From CAYOUV01 sp964407265 (GTDB lineage: Bacteria; Chloroflexota; Anaerolineae; Anaerolineales; Villigracilaceae), in contig CAYOUV010000019.1 of NCBI GenBank assembly GCA_964407265.1, positions 1 to 46,160 of the forward strand: a DNA stretch of 46,160 bases, given 5' to 3'. The translations under genes were made by a program, and so were the position numbers. Below, piece after piece: positions 1 to 9,194 of the stretch (within the stretch, counting starts at the first letter, position 1; each line of letters begins with the position of its first letter). The notes under the pieces were generated by a model. It had not been told where the DNA came from, searched no databases, and worked only from the letters and a program-made list of their open reading frames with translations.

Positions 1-12
1 GTAAACATTAGG

Positions 13-18
13 TATAAT
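13..18 (+). promoter_or_regulatory. -10 element of a probably leaderless promoter
   Basis: A perfect TATAAT lies only 8 nt before the ATG at 26. Transcription would start at about 25, so the first gene is likely translated from a leaderless mRNA, and no Shine-Dalgarno is seen. The -35 position falls outside the window. Confidence 0.55.
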
Positions 19-25
19 AAGCGCC

Positions 26-1063
26 ATGTCTGATGAAACTTTAGGTTCCACACAACCCACCCAGAGTGGGTCCACAAAAATCGATACGACGCCCAAGAAG
101 CCTCGCCGCCGCTTCCCCTGGATCAGCATCCTGGCTTTTTTGGTGCTGATCGCTTTGGGTCTGTTTGGCGGTTACCAGTCCGGTTTGAGCGTGCGAGGAC
201 ACGCGCAATCGACAGTTGAGGCCCAGCAGCTCAAGGAACAATACGACCTGGGCGTGCAGGATTTGCAGGCGGAACGCTACGAAGCTGCCTACCAGCGCTT
301 TGAGTTCATCGTCAATACCGATCCGGGATTTCCCGGTGTCGCCGATAAACTGGCCGAGGTGATGCTGAAGATGAGCATTACCCCCTCCCCGACTCCTTCA
401 CCGACACCCTCGCTAACCCCGACCCCCGACCTGCGGAATGCCGAGGCGATCTATGCCGACATCCAGGCCAAGCTCCAGGCACAGGATTGGGGTGGGGCCT
501 TAGCTGCGCTGGACGCGCTGCGCAAGAACGAACCCGGTTACAAGGTCGAAGAAGTCGACGGCATGTACTACATCGCGCTGCGCAATCAGGGCGTGGGCCA
601 GATTGCCGCGCAGGGTTTGTTGGAGCCCGGCATTTATTCCTTGACCCTGGCCGAGCGTTTCGGTCCCTTGGATGGGTATGCGGAGGGGCTGCGTGCTGGT
701 GCGCGCCTGTACCTGACCGGTGCTTCCTTTTGGGAACTGGATTGGGTGCAAGCCTTAAACTACTTCGACCAGGTCTATCGTACCTGGCCAGGAATGTGGG
801 ATTCGGCCTCCAACATGACTGCAACCGAGCGTTATCGGCTTGCCAATATCCAGGTCGGCGATTTGTACTACAACAAGAAAGAAATGTGCAAAGCCGAAGG
901 CTACTACAACACCGCGCTGGCTATCAGCAATGATGGCGACGTAGCCCAGAAAGCCAACAAGGCCGGACTGATCTGCCATCCACCGACGTCTACGCCGGAA
1001 CCGACTCAGGTTTCGACCGAAGCGCCGCCCGTTGCGACCACCGAAGCACCCCCTTCTCCGTAA
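26..1063 (+). CDS. TPR-like single-pass membrane protein with Thr/Pro linker
   Basis: This is a 345-residue protein of no named family. A short cytoplasmic N-terminus rich in Ser/Thr/Lys leads into one membrane segment at about residues 30-50. Helical repeats follow: residues 65-115 look like tetratricopeptide units (ALxxL/YxxAxxxF pattern, Pro at the unit end). A low-complexity Thr/Pro/Ser linker at about 118-135 separates these from a second helical domain, and another Pro/Thr tail closes the protein. This layout (membrane anchor, TPR, PT-rich spacer) is common in Chloroflexota surface proteins and suggests a scaffold outside the membrane. The start is the ATG directly downstream of a -10 box. 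A CopD-like gene follows after about 10 nt and is probably cotranscribed. The function is unknown. Confidence 0.75.
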   Translation: MSDETLGSTQPTQSGSTKIDTTPKKPRRRFPWISILAFLVLIALGLFGGYQSGLSVRGHAQSTVEAQQLKEQYDLGVQDLQAERYEAAYQRFEFIVNTDPGFPGVADKLAEVMLKMSITPSPTPSPTPSLTPTPDLRNAEAIYADIQAKLQAQDWGGALAALDALRKNEPGYKVEEVDGMYYIALRNQGVGQIAAQGLLEPGIYSLTLAERFGPLDGYAEGLRAGARLYLTGASFWELDWVQALNYFDQVYRTWPGMWDSASNMTATERYRLANIQVGDLYYNKKEMCKAEGYYNTALAISNDGDVAQKANKAGLICHPPTSTPEPTQVSTEAPPVATTEAPPSP

Positions 1064-1072
1064 AGGCAATTG

Positions 1073-1573
1073 ATGCCTGTCTGGGCGCTGACCATCACCT
1101 TTTGGCTGCACATGCTGGCCACGGTCACTTGGGTTGGCAGCCTGGCAGCGATTTCATTTCTGATTTTGCCCGCTGCGCGTCGCAGTTTGGATGTGGACGC
1201 GCAGGGTGCTTTAATCGATGCCATCCAGCGCCGCCTGGAACCGCTGGCCTGGTTCTGTCTGGCCCTGCTGGTGGTGACGGGCATGTTCCAGCTAAGCACC
1301 AGTCCGCATTACAACGGTCTGCTCTCGACCAGCAATCAGTGGTCGATTGCCATCCTGGTCAAACACATTATGGTGGTGGTCATGGTCGTGGTCAGCGCGT
1401 TACAGACCTGGGAAGTGCTGCCTTCGATCCAGCGTGCAGCTATACGCGCCCAAAAGACGGGTGACCCGGCGGAGTTACGCGTCCTGCGTCAGCGTGAAAG
1501 GTTGCTGTTGCGGGTGAACCTGCTCCTGTCGATATTGATTTTGGCGGCGACAGCGCTGGCACGTGTATCTTGA
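1073..1573 (+). CDS. CopD-like four-helix integral membrane protein
   Basis: The 166-residue protein is almost entirely membrane. It has four hydrophobic helices, at about residues 5-30, 55-80, 95-120 and 145-164. The first carries a His in a WLHMLATVTWVGS context, typical of the CopD/YedZ-like superfamily, whose members may bind copper or heme. A second His occurs near the third helix (LVKHIMVV). ATG at 1073 is preferred over the TTG three bases earlier because an AAGG lies at the right distance. It follows the TPR-like gene closely and is ended by a hairpin shared with the convergent glycosyltransferase gene. The substrate cannot be told from sequence; copper or heme binding is inferred from the family. 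Confidence 0.65.
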   Translation: MPVWALTITFWLHMLATVTWVGSLAAISFLILPAARRSLDVDAQGALIDAIQRRLEPLAWFCLALLVVTGMFQLSTSPHYNGLLSTSNQWSIAILVKHIMVVVMVVVSALQTWEVLPSIQRAAIRAQKTGDPAELRVLRQRERLLLRVNLLLSILILAATALARVS

Positions 1574-1574
1574 T

Positions 1575-1601
1575 AAACCGGGCACACCATCTGCCCGGTT
1601 T
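1575..1601. terminator. Bidirectional terminator hairpin
   Basis: A perfect 10-bp stem (AAACCGGGCA with its complement) and 7-nt loop lie between two convergent genes, with A/T runs on both sides. It can end transcription in both directions. Confidence 0.8.
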
Positions 1602-3136
1602 TAACGTTGGTAGAGGAAGAATTTTTCCGGTTGCTTGGTGTAATAATTGATGATCGTCCGCTCCGGGAAGTCGGCTGCCAGGACGGCCGTGGTTTTTTTA
1701 TCTCCCCCCAGGGCAAAGATGAAGGGGGAGGTCAGCCAGGGATTTTCCAGATCCAATAAGGTCCCATAATCGGTCCACTTGGACTCAATGTGTACGATCA
1801 CCACTGCCGGGGTCAGCTCCTGAGCCTGCTGGGTCAGGAAAGGCTGCATCCGCGCCCGTAGCACGCCGTACAACCCGTACATGCTTTCCAAACGCTGGGG
1901 CAGAAATCCGACCAGGTTGTAGCCGGCCAGGCTCAGGCTGAGCATGAGCGTGACGAAAGACCGCATCAGGCGCCAATTATTTTCATAGCGGCGTGGCCAA
2001 TCCAGCAGCCACATTATCCCGGCCGCAGTCGTCAGAGTCAGCCCGGGCAAGCCCTCGAAGTAATAGCGTGGTCCGAAGAGACTCGAACCGATCCAGTAGG
2101 TCAGGTAGACCAGCACCAGCGCGAGCGGTATGCTCGCCACCAGGTACATGCCTCGGTTCTTACGGATAGCCCACAAGCCGGCTGGCAGGAACAACCAGGA
2201 AAGATTGCCCCAGCCGAACAGATCACGCCAGCCAGAGCGCAGGCTGCTCTTCAGGTTGATCCAGGCGTAGTGCAGGTTGTGGCCACCGGGCATGTTTCCG
2301 TGTCCGGGACCGAAGCCGATTTTGTCGTATTTCCACCACAAAGTGTAGGGATTGCGCAGCGGGTCGCCCGTAACGGCGTACTGCCAGGCGAAGAGCAGCG
2401 CAGCGACCCCCAGGGCGAGCGCGCCGACCGTCAGCACGCGCCGGCGAACGGCTCCATCCCCGCGCCACAGCAGGAACAGGCCGTGCAGGCCAAAGGGCAG
2501 CGCCAGGCCGACCGCTGTCAACGGGCGGGTCAGGGCCAATACCCCCAGGCTGAATCCGGCCACCGGCACGGTCAGCCATTTTAAGACAGTAGCAGCCTGG
2601 TCCGTGCTACCAGATGGGGACAGATCGAAGGTGTCCAGCCAGGCCAAGGTAAAAGCCAGGCCGAGCACCAGCGCCCAGGGGTGGGAGAGCAGCGAGCCGC
2701 TGTTGACCAGGAAGAAGGGGGATATCAGGGTCAGCAAGGCTGCCAGCAGGCCGGCGGCTTCCCCCAATAGTTTCTGGCCCAGGCGGTAGGTCAGCCAAAC
2801 GGCCAGCCCGGCCAGCAAGGGATTGACCCAGACGCGCGCGCCGAGCAGCACGCCGAAAGCCAGCAGGGCCGGCCAGCCGGGCGGGTATTTGCCGAAGCGC
2901 TGAGAGTGATAATCGACCACGAAGGGCACCATGAAGCGCCCCGGTTCGGGCGGTGAAGGGATGGTCAGCTGGCCATGGGCAGCGACCTCCGCCTGCCAAA
3001 CGTACGCCATTTCGTCTTCGATGTGCGGCAGGCGCTGATAAATCCGGTCCGCGATCAGGTAGGATGCGAAGACCGCGGTCAGGCTCAAGAGCAGGGCCAG
3101 CAGATCGGCCAGGGGAAGTTTGATTCGGCGCGTCAT
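1601..3136 (-). CDS. GT-C fold membrane glycosyltransferase (family 39-like)
   Basis: The 511-residue protein has about ten membrane helices. After the first helix comes an acidic loop with HIEDEMAYVWQA, the position of the catalytic Asp/Glu in GT-C glycosyltransferases of the dolichyl-phosphate-mannose mannosyltransferase type (PMT/GT39, ArnT-like). Further on, the loop QRFGKYPPGWP is also typical of this group. Such enzymes move a sugar from a polyprenyl phosphate to a protein or lipid on the outer side of the membrane. I chose the ATG giving MTRRIKLPLAD because it sits just before the first membrane helix; the upstream extension of the frame is Cys-rich and not protein-like. It lies 55 nt downstream of asparagine synthase on the same strand. 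Confidence 0.7.
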   Translation of the reverse strand: MTRRIKLPLADLLALLLSLTAVFASYLIADRIYQRLPHIEDEMAYVWQAEVAAHGQLTIPSPPEPGRFMVPFVVDYHSQRFGKYPPGWPALLAFGVLLGARVWVNPLLAGLAVWLTYRLGQKLLGEAAGLLAALLTLISPFFLVNSGSLLSHPWALVLGLAFTLAWLDTFDLSPSGSTDQAATVLKWLTVPVAGFSLGVLALTRPLTAVGLALPFGLHGLFLLWRGDGAVRRRVLTVGALALGVAALLFAWQYAVTGDPLRNPYTLWWKYDKIGFGPGHGNMPGGHNLHYAWINLKSSLRSGWRDLFGWGNLSWLFLPAGLWAIRKNRGMYLVASIPLALVLVYLTYWIGSSLFGPRYYFEGLPGLTLTTAAGIMWLLDWPRRYENNWRLMRSFVTLMLSLSLAGYNLVGFLPQRLESMYGLYGVLRARMQPFLTQQAQELTPAVVIVHIESKWTDYGTLLDLENPWLTSPFIFALGGDKKTTAVLAADFPERTIINYYTKQPEKFFLYQR

Positions 3137-3191
3137 AAAATGGAAAACGCAAGGATTATACCTGCATCCCTGCGTTTCTGCCTCCGGACCA

Positions 3192-4691
3192 CTACAGGCT
3201 GCGGCTGTGTCCCATGCTGGGCATGATCCACTGGTCCTGGTAATGCTGGTCCAGCATCTGGTAATAAAACAGTGCTTCTTTGTTGGGCAGGCTGTAACCC
3301 CACTCATCCCTCAGACGATTTTGCTCCTGTTGGAAGCGCTTACCGGTGATCTGTTCGTCCGCGCGCTGGGCCAGGATATCGGACGAGCCGGCACCCTTGG
3401 AAAATTTCATCTTGGGACGGTAGACGATCTCGTCTGGCAGCAGGCCCTCGAAGGCGCGTCGCAGCAAGGCCTTGGCTGGCCGACCGTTTTCCTGCAGTTT
3501 CCACTCCGGGGGGAGACTGAGCGCCAGCGCAACCGAATCGACATCCAGGAACGGCACGCGCGCTTCCAGTCCGTGAGCCATCGACATGCGGTCACCGCGC
3601 TGCAGGTTGGTATTGTGGAGCGCCTCGGTGATTGAGACCAGCTCCTGCTGCAGGTCGTCAGGTTCGGCATAACGGCTCAGGTAGGAATAGCCGGCGAATA
3701 ATTCGTCCGCGCCCTCGCCGGTCAGGATGACCTTGACGTATTCGGAGGCCATCTTGGCCAGCATGTAATTGGGGATGGCACTGCGAACCAGGGCCGGATC
3801 GAAAGACTCCAGGTAATAGACCACCTCGGGCAGCACCGCGAGCATGTCCTGTTCGGTATACACGTACTGGTGGTGCTGGGTTCCGAGGAATTCGCTCATC
3901 AAGCGCGCGGCCTCCAGGTCCGGGCTGCCCTCCACGCCGACCGCAAAAGAATGCAGGCCGGGGGCGTCATGATTGGCCAGCATCGAGATGATGCTGCTGT
4001 CCAACCCGCCGCTCAGGCTGACGCCCAGTGGCACGTCCGACATCAGGCGCTTGCGCACCGCCTCTTGCAGTGAATCTCGGATGGCAGCCAGCGCGGCGGA
4101 TTCGCTTTCCGCTGCGGGTAATTCGTCGCTGAGTGAATCGCCAAGATCGTAGAAATGGTGCCAGCCCTTTTTGCTGTGAAACCAGGTCCCGGCCGGGAAT
4201 TCGCGGATATCGTTGGTCACCTGTGAGAGAGCCTTGATCTCGGAGGCAAAGACCGTTTGACCATCTGTGTGGCCGACGTAAAGGGGCTTGATACCCAGCG
4301 GATCGCGCGCCAGGAAAAGCTCGCCGCCGATCGAAATGGCAAAGGCGAACATGCCGTTCAGCATTTCGACGCAGCGCGGGCCAAAGCGCTGGTAGAGTGC
4401 CAGCACGGTCTCGGTATCGGTGCGGGTCTTGAAGCGCTGCCCCTTCAAATAGCGCCGGCGCAGCTCGAGGTGATTATAGATCTCGCCGTTGAACGAGATC
4501 CATGCCCGGCCATCGTTGAGCGGCTGGTGGCCGCCGTCCACATCCACGATCGCCAGGCGGGTGTGCCCCAGGATCGTGGCTGGCGTGGCGGTGACGCCGT
4601 CACCGTCCGGCCCGCGGTGTTTGAGGCGCAGGACCATGCGGTCCACGGATTTCGCTGAATTGCTTGGGTAGGCACCCGCAATGCCGCACAT
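3192..4691 (-). CDS. asnB: Asparagine synthase (glutamine-hydrolysing)
   Basis: This 499-residue two-domain enzyme makes asparagine from aspartate, ATP and glutamine. The start MCGIAGAYPS exposes Cys2 after Met removal, the nucleophile of the class II glutaminase domain (about residues 2-190); RLAIVD, FNGEIYN and the later RDPLGIKPLY are family motifs. The synthetase domain carries the PP-loop SGGLDSS at 227-233 and a GEGADELFAGY motif. The ATG is preceded by a good AGGAGGA Shine-Dalgarno, and extending upstream would bury the Cys. Bacterial AsnB paralogues of this kind also act in surface glycan or peptide amidation; the neighbouring glycosyltransferase would fit that, but this is inference. 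Confidence 0.9.
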   Translation of the reverse strand: MCGIAGAYPSNSAKSVDRMVLRLKHRGPDGDGVTATPATILGHTRLAIVDVDGGHQPLNDGRAWISFNGEIYNHLELRRRYLKGQRFKTRTDTETVLALYQRFGPRCVEMLNGMFAFAISIGGELFLARDPLGIKPLYVGHTDGQTVFASEIKALSQVTNDIREFPAGTWFHSKKGWHHFYDLGDSLSDELPAAESESAALAAIRDSLQEAVRKRLMSDVPLGVSLSGGLDSSIISMLANHDAPGLHSFAVGVEGSPDLEAARLMSEFLGTQHHQYVYTEQDMLAVLPEVVYYLESFDPALVRSAIPNYMLAKMASEYVKVILTGEGADELFAGYSYLSRYAEPDDLQQELVSITEALHNTNLQRGDRMSMAHGLEARVPFLDVDSVALALSLPPEWKLQENGRPAKALLRRAFEGLLPDEIVYRPKMKFSKGAGSSDILAQRADEQITGKRFQQEQNRLRDEWGYSLPNKEALFYYQMLDQHYQDQWIMPSMGHSRSL

Positions 4692-4927
4692 ATTTCCTCC
4701 TCGTGATTGCAGTCGTCCCTGCACTATTTTCAAAAAGCGCGACAAAGACCCGCGCGCAGGCAGGCCGTTGAGGGCGCAAAGTCAAAAAGATTTTAGGTTA
4801 TTCTTAAGAAATTGCCATACATGACCAGGCAGTCATCAGCCAGGTCAGGTGTGAAGGGAACTTGACTTCACGCCCAGGCAACTTGTTTTTGTAGTGTCAA
4901 CGCTGGTTATTCTAACATACCGAATTG

Positions 4928-6289
4928 CTACGAGACTTGGATCGGCTGTCCCACGAGCGGGACGGCGGTCAAATCGTAAGCCATGGCCCCCGTGATGCGG
5001 ACTGGAACGATTTGCCCCACTTCCAGCTTGCCCTCGATAAAGATCAGGCCATCGATCTCGGGCGCGTCGCGATAGCTGCGCCCGACAGTGATCCCATCGC
5101 CGTAGCCCTCAACCAGCACGTCCAGCCTCTGGCCGACGTAGGACTGGTTGATCTGCAGTGAGATGGTCTGCTGGCGTTCCATCAGGCGCTGGTAGCGCGC
5201 TTCCTTGACCTCGGCTGGGACCGGATCCCCGAGCGGTTCGGAGGTCGTGCCCGGTTCGAACGAAAACTGGAACGTCCCGACGCGGTCGAAACGGATCTCT
5301 TCGACGAAGTCCATCAGCGCCTGGAACTCTTCGTCCGTCTCGCCGGGATAGCCGACGATGAATGTGGTGCGGATCGCCAGGCGTGTATCGCTGAAAGCCC
5401 CACGCATCTTGGCCAGGGTCTTGTGGACCCAGTCGATGTTGGACGGGCGACGCATACGGTAAAGGGTCTTGGGATGGGCGTGCTGCAGGGGCATGTCGAG
5501 GTATGGCAGGATCTGGGACCGGGTCGCCATGACCTCGATCAGGCGGTCGGTCACGTAGCCGGGGTAGGCGTACATGACTCGGATCCAGTCAATGTCGGGC
5601 ACAGCCCCGGTCAATCCTTCCAGCAAGGTTGCCAGCCCGTCCTTCAGGCCCAGGTCGTGACCGTAATCGGTGGTGTCCTGGGCGATCAGGATCAGCTCGC
5701 GTACGCCGTTATCGCGCAGCACGCGGGCCTCGTGGATGATCGACTCGATCGGGCGGCTGACGGCCGTGCCCTTGATCAACGGGATGGCGCAAAAGGCGCA
5801 GGGGCGGCGGCAGCCGTCCGCGATCTTTAGGTAGGCGCTGGCCCCGGCGACCGAGACGCGCAATGCGTCCTGTTCGTCGGTGCCGACCGTGGTGGCCTCC
5901 TCCGGGAGATGGTAGAGCGGCTCGGGATGCGGTCCCGTGCGCAGCTCGCTCACCAGCCGAACGATGTCCATCCAGCGGCGTGTGCCCAGTACGCCGTCAA
6001 TACCAGAGACTTTCTCGGTCACTTCAACGCCGTAGCGCTGCGTGAGACAGCCGGCTGCGATCAGCAGCTGGTCAGGTCGTTTGATTTCGGCCAGTTCCTT
6101 CAGGACGGTAAAAGATTCTTCCTTGGCCGGACCGATAAAGCCGCAGGTGTTGACGATCAGCACGCTGGCATTTTCAGGTTGATCCACGGCATTGTAACCG
6201 TCACGAATCAATAGCTGTGCCATCGAATCTGAATCAACAGTATTCTTGGCGCAGCCGAGCGACACCAGATGAAATGTATTTTGTTTCAT
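4928..6289 (-). CDS. rimO: Ribosomal protein S12 methylthiotransferase RimO
   Basis: The 453-residue radical-SAM enzyme adds a methylthio group to an aspartate of ribosomal protein S12. The order is a UPF0004 N-terminal domain with FHLVSLGCAKNTVDSD and VNTCGFI (Cys ligands of the auxiliary 4Fe-4S cluster), a radical SAM domain with CRRPCAFCAIP (CxxxCxxC), and a C-terminal TRAM domain from about residue 380. Length and the SLGCAKN signature distinguish it from MiaB. It lies 23 nt downstream of the RodZ-like gene on the same strand, so cotranscription is likely. All cluster cysteines are present. Confidence 0.93.
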   Translation of the reverse strand: MKQNTFHLVSLGCAKNTVDSDSMAQLLIRDGYNAVDQPENASVLIVNTCGFIGPAKEESFTVLKELAEIKRPDQLLIAAGCLTQRYGVEVTEKVSGIDGVLGTRRWMDIVRLVSELRTGPHPEPLYHLPEEATTVGTDEQDALRVSVAGASAYLKIADGCRRPCAFCAIPLIKGTAVSRPIESIIHEARVLRDNGVRELILIAQDTTDYGHDLGLKDGLATLLEGLTGAVPDIDWIRVMYAYPGYVTDRLIEVMATRSQILPYLDMPLQHAHPKTLYRMRRPSNIDWVHKTLAKMRGAFSDTRLAIRTTFIVGYPGETDEEFQALMDFVEEIRFDRVGTFQFSFEPGTTSEPLGDPVPAEVKEARYQRLMERQQTISLQINQSYVGQRLDVLVEGYGDGITVGRSYRDAPEIDGLIFIEGKLEVGQIVPVRITGAMAYDLTAVPLVGQPIQVS

Positions 6290-6312
6290 ACCTGTAAATC
6301 TTTCTTTGCGTC

Positions 6313-8043
6313 TTACGGGCTGATAGAAGTTGCGGTTGGCAGGCGGGTTGAGGTCGAGGTTGGCGTTGCACTGGGTGTCCGCGTAGGTACCGGCGAGAAG
6401 CGCGGCGTAGGCGTTTCGGTGGGTGGGGGGAGCGGGGTGGGGGTCTGGACGCCTTGGGCGTTGTAGACCAGGTCGACGACTTCGCCGAAGTTTCCCATCA
6501 GTCCCAGGTCGCGTTGATTGTACACTACCTGCAAGGCTGCGGCATTGCCTGTCAGGATTTCGATCGAATCGTCAGCTTCGTAAGGATAAGAGTTGCCGGG
6601 GATAACGCGCCCATCGAAGACGACTTTGCCATCTACGGTAACGCGCATGTAAGTGCGCTCACGGGCTACCACATATAACATTATGTTGGCCGGGGCGGCT
6701 TCACTGGGTGCCAGGGCGGTCAGGGTGGTATCACCGACGGGAGCGTTGGGTTGGCTGGTGGCGAGTGTGGCCGTCTCCAATACCTCCAGAGTTGGCGTTA
6801 TCAATAAGACATCCGAGATTGATGGGCCGGTTGCTTCGGGAGGAATCCCTGTCTGCTGCGATTTGATGATACGTCCTGCGCCCCAGATGGCGAAAGCCAG
6901 CAGCAGGACAACCATGCCAACGCCGAAGATCAAATCGGTGGCGATGAAAGTGCGAATACGCGGAAGGAAGTGCCTCACGTCGGTCGAGGCCGGCTTCGGC
7001 TCGCCCGAAAGTTCAGGATGTCGTTGGGCATGCCAGCGCTGCAACCCGTCTGCAAATTCCAGCAGGACGGTATCCACTTCCATGTCGAGGAACGAAGCAT
7101 AGTTAGAGAGCATCCCGCGCGTCTGCACCGGGGAAGGGATCTCTTCGAAATCCCCGGCTTCGAGCGCCTGCAAATAGTGCTTGCGGACGTGGGTGTGCTG
7201 CTCGATTTCATCCAGGGTCAGGCTGAGCAATTCGCGGCGTTGTCGCAAGCTGCCACCGATCTCGGCGAAGATTTCATCGGAGCTGCGTATTGGAGCAGGT
7301 GGTGCGACGGTTTCTTCACTTACAGGTTCCGGTTTGGGATCGGAGATTTCATGCGGGGGTTCTGACTCGACGGTTGCTGCGGTTTGCTGACCCTTTCGCA
7401 GATTGTGCAGCCGTTCCTGCCAGGATTGCCAGACCGGTGCGGGTTGTTCGGGAAGCACTTCGGGTTCAGCCTCGGCTGCATTTTGTCCTCTGGCGGTGTC
7501 AGTCACGGATTCGGGTTCCGCTTCAGGTTCTTCCGAATGCGTTGGCGCTTCCTCGATGGGAGCAGATTCGTCCACGCGGGGTTCGGGTTGAGGTTCCCTT
7601 AGTTGGAGTGTCTCTTCTGAGACAGCAGCTGATTCTGGCGCGGCGTCTTCATTTTTTCGGCGGCGCAACCAGTTGACCCAGAAAGGCTCACGGCCGGCTG
7701 TTTCTTCAACTGTCGGTTCTGCCTCGGGCTGGGGTTCAGCCTGAGAAAGGGGAACGGGCTGCGGCGGAGTCTGCTCGGAGTGGACCGGTTCGATGACATC
7801 GCTTTCGTCGGTCTGGGAGCGGCGCATTTCTTCCACCAGCGTATCCACGTCCAGCCCCAGGTAATCAGCATACAGGCGCAGGAACCCACGTCCCTGTACC
7901 GGGGACGGCATACCCGAAAAGTCGTCTGCTTCCAGCGCCTGGAGATAGTGCGTCCGAATCCGTGTGACCTCGGAAGCCTTCTCGAGCGATAGGTGACGCG
8001 CTTCTCGTGCTTGTTTGAGTCTCTGACCGATTGTGGTTGTCAT
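6313..8043 (-). CDS. RodZ-like membrane protein with two HTH domains
   Basis: The 576-residue protein carries two copies of the HTH_25 module seen at the N-terminus of RodZ: residues 1-75 (IGQRLKQAREARHLSLEKAS...) and about 250-330 (IGGSLRQRRELLSLTLDEIE...). Each ends in the HYLQALEA-DFxxxPSPVQxRG block. A Pro/Glu-rich linker separates them. One transmembrane helix lies at about 370-395, then a DUF4115-like outer domain (ERTYMRVTVDGKVVFDGRV), and finally a Pro/Thr-rich tail. RodZ links MreB to the wall machinery; typical members have one HTH, so the duplication is odd. It precedes rimO closely and follows rplI. Confidence 0.8.
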   Translation of the reverse strand: MTTTIGQRLKQAREARHLSLEKASEVTRIRTHYLQALEADDFSGMPSPVQGRGFLRLYADYLGLDVDTLVEEMRRSQTDESDVIEPVHSEQTPPQPVPLSQAEPQPEAEPTVEETAGREPFWVNWLRRRKNEDAAPESAAVSEETLQLREPQPEPRVDESAPIEEAPTHSEEPEAEPESVTDTARGQNAAEAEPEVLPEQPAPVWQSWQERLHNLRKGQQTAATVESEPPHEISDPKPEPVSEETVAPPAPIRSSDEIFAEIGGSLRQRRELLSLTLDEIEQHTHVRKHYLQALEAGDFEEIPSPVQTRGMLSNYASFLDMEVDTVLLEFADGLQRWHAQRHPELSGEPKPASTDVRHFLPRIRTFIATDLIFGVGMVVLLLAFAIWGAGRIIKSQQTGIPPEATGPSISDVLLITPTLEVLETATLATSQPNAPVGDTTLTALAPSEAAPANIMLYVVARERTYMRVTVDGKVVFDGRVIPGNSYPYEADDSIEILTGNAAALQVVYNQRDLGLMGNFGEVVDLVYNAQGVQTPTPLPPPTETPTPRFSPVPTRTPSATPTSTSTRLPTATSISP

Positions 8044-8115
8044 GGGTTAAGCAAACATCACCGGTTCCCCTGTGCCAGGCATGGACCGGTGATGTCTGAA
8101 TGCAATTGGAAACGC

Positions 8116-9068
8116 TTAGGCTGCGGGTGTCTCGGGTTCGTCGGTCGAGGCCTGGCTGCCGTCTTCTGCAGCAGGTTCTTCTGTGACGACTTCGTCGACA
8201 ACCGCATCTTCAGGAACGATCTCTTCGGGGACTGCTACTTCAGCTACCGGTTCTTCGATGACTGCTTCTTCGGCTACCGGTTCTTCGAGGACGATCTNNN
8301 NNNNNNNNNNNNNNNNNNNNNNNNNNNNNNNNNNNNNNNNNNNNNNNNNNNNNNNNNNNNNNNNNNNNNNNNNNNNNNNNNNNNNNNNNNNNNNNNNGCT
8401 ACCGGTTCTTCGATGACTGCTTCTTCGGCTACCGGTTCTTCGAGGACGATCTCTTCGGCAAGCAGCTCTTCGGGGACTGCTTCTTCAATTACCGGTTCTT
8501 CGACAATGACCTCTTCAGCAATGACCTCTTCAGCAACGACCTCTTCAACGACCTCTTTGGCTTTCGCTTTGGATTTGGTCTTCGCCTCCGGTTCGGTCTC
8601 TGCCGATTCGGTCGGGACTGCCTCGCCCTCGCGGTGGACGATCACTTTTACTTCAGGCACCAGGTCCATCGTCAAGCGAACGTGGATGGTGTACTCGCCC
8701 AAATTGCGGATCGGCTGCATTTCGAGTTGTTGGCGTTTGACCTCATAGCGACTTTTCTCGGTTATCGCGTCGGCGATTTCCTGCGTGGTGATCGAGCCGT
8801 ACATCTTGCCCGTCTCACCGGCTTTAGCCGAGAAGGTTAGTGTCAGGCCATTGATCTGATCGGCCAGATCCTTGAGTTCGCTATTGAGTTTAGCACGCTG
8901 GATCTCCGCCTGGCTGCGGATGCGTTCGGCATGTTTCATTGCGCCGGGTGTGGCCAGCAAAGCCAATCCCTGGGGGATCAGGTAATTGCGGCCATAGCCG
9001 TCGGCCACGCGTTTGACATCCCCAGCGCGACCTAATTTGTAAACGTCCTTGGTCAAGAGTACTTTCAT
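8116..9068 (-). CDS. rplI: Ribosomal protein L9 with acidic repeat tail (contains assembly gap)
   Basis: The start MKVLLTKDVYKLGRAGDVKRVADGYGRNYLIPQG is printed here only in part: MKVLLTKDV and GYGRNYLIPQG are the L9 signature. The ribosomal part runs to about residue 150 and binds 23S rRNA. It is followed by a long Glu/Val-rich tail with repeated units such as EEPVAEEAVIEEPV. Ordinary L9 ends near residue 150. The gene reads across 100 Ns at 8298-8397 and ends in TDEPETPAA and a stop at 8116. An identical 55-bp sequence flanks the Ns; collapsing it restores one open frame of 265 residues. The ATG is chosen over upstream codons because the family starts there. The tail length is uncertain. 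Confidence 0.85.
8243..8452. repeat. 55-bp identical flanks around assembly gap
   Basis: Positions 8243-8297 and 8398-8452 are the same 55 bases, on either side of exactly 100 Ns. This is what an assembler leaves when two contigs share a k-mer-length end inside a tandem repeat. The repeat encodes the acidic L9 tail. Confidence 0.85.
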
Positions 9069-9194
9069 TTCACAAGCCCTTTCCTGCATAAAATAAGGAG
9101 CGAAGGGTACAACGCTCCGGGAAGTGATTTTACCAGAGGGAAGGTGCATGCGTCAACCGGAATGTGCGATAATAAAGAAGACAAGGAGTTACAT

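Noticed and set aside
487..933. Long open frame inside the first gene in another frame
   Set aside because: Arg/Gly-rich, no family pattern and fully within a better-supported gene; a codon-bias shadow.
4257..4658. Open frame antisense to asnB
   Set aside because: The asnB glutaminase motifs lie on the other strand at the same place; no Shine-Dalgarno or known domain.
8183..8748. Ser/Thr-rich + strand frames across the first N gap
   Set aside because: They are the complement of the acidic L9 tail; strong repeats give open frames on both strands.
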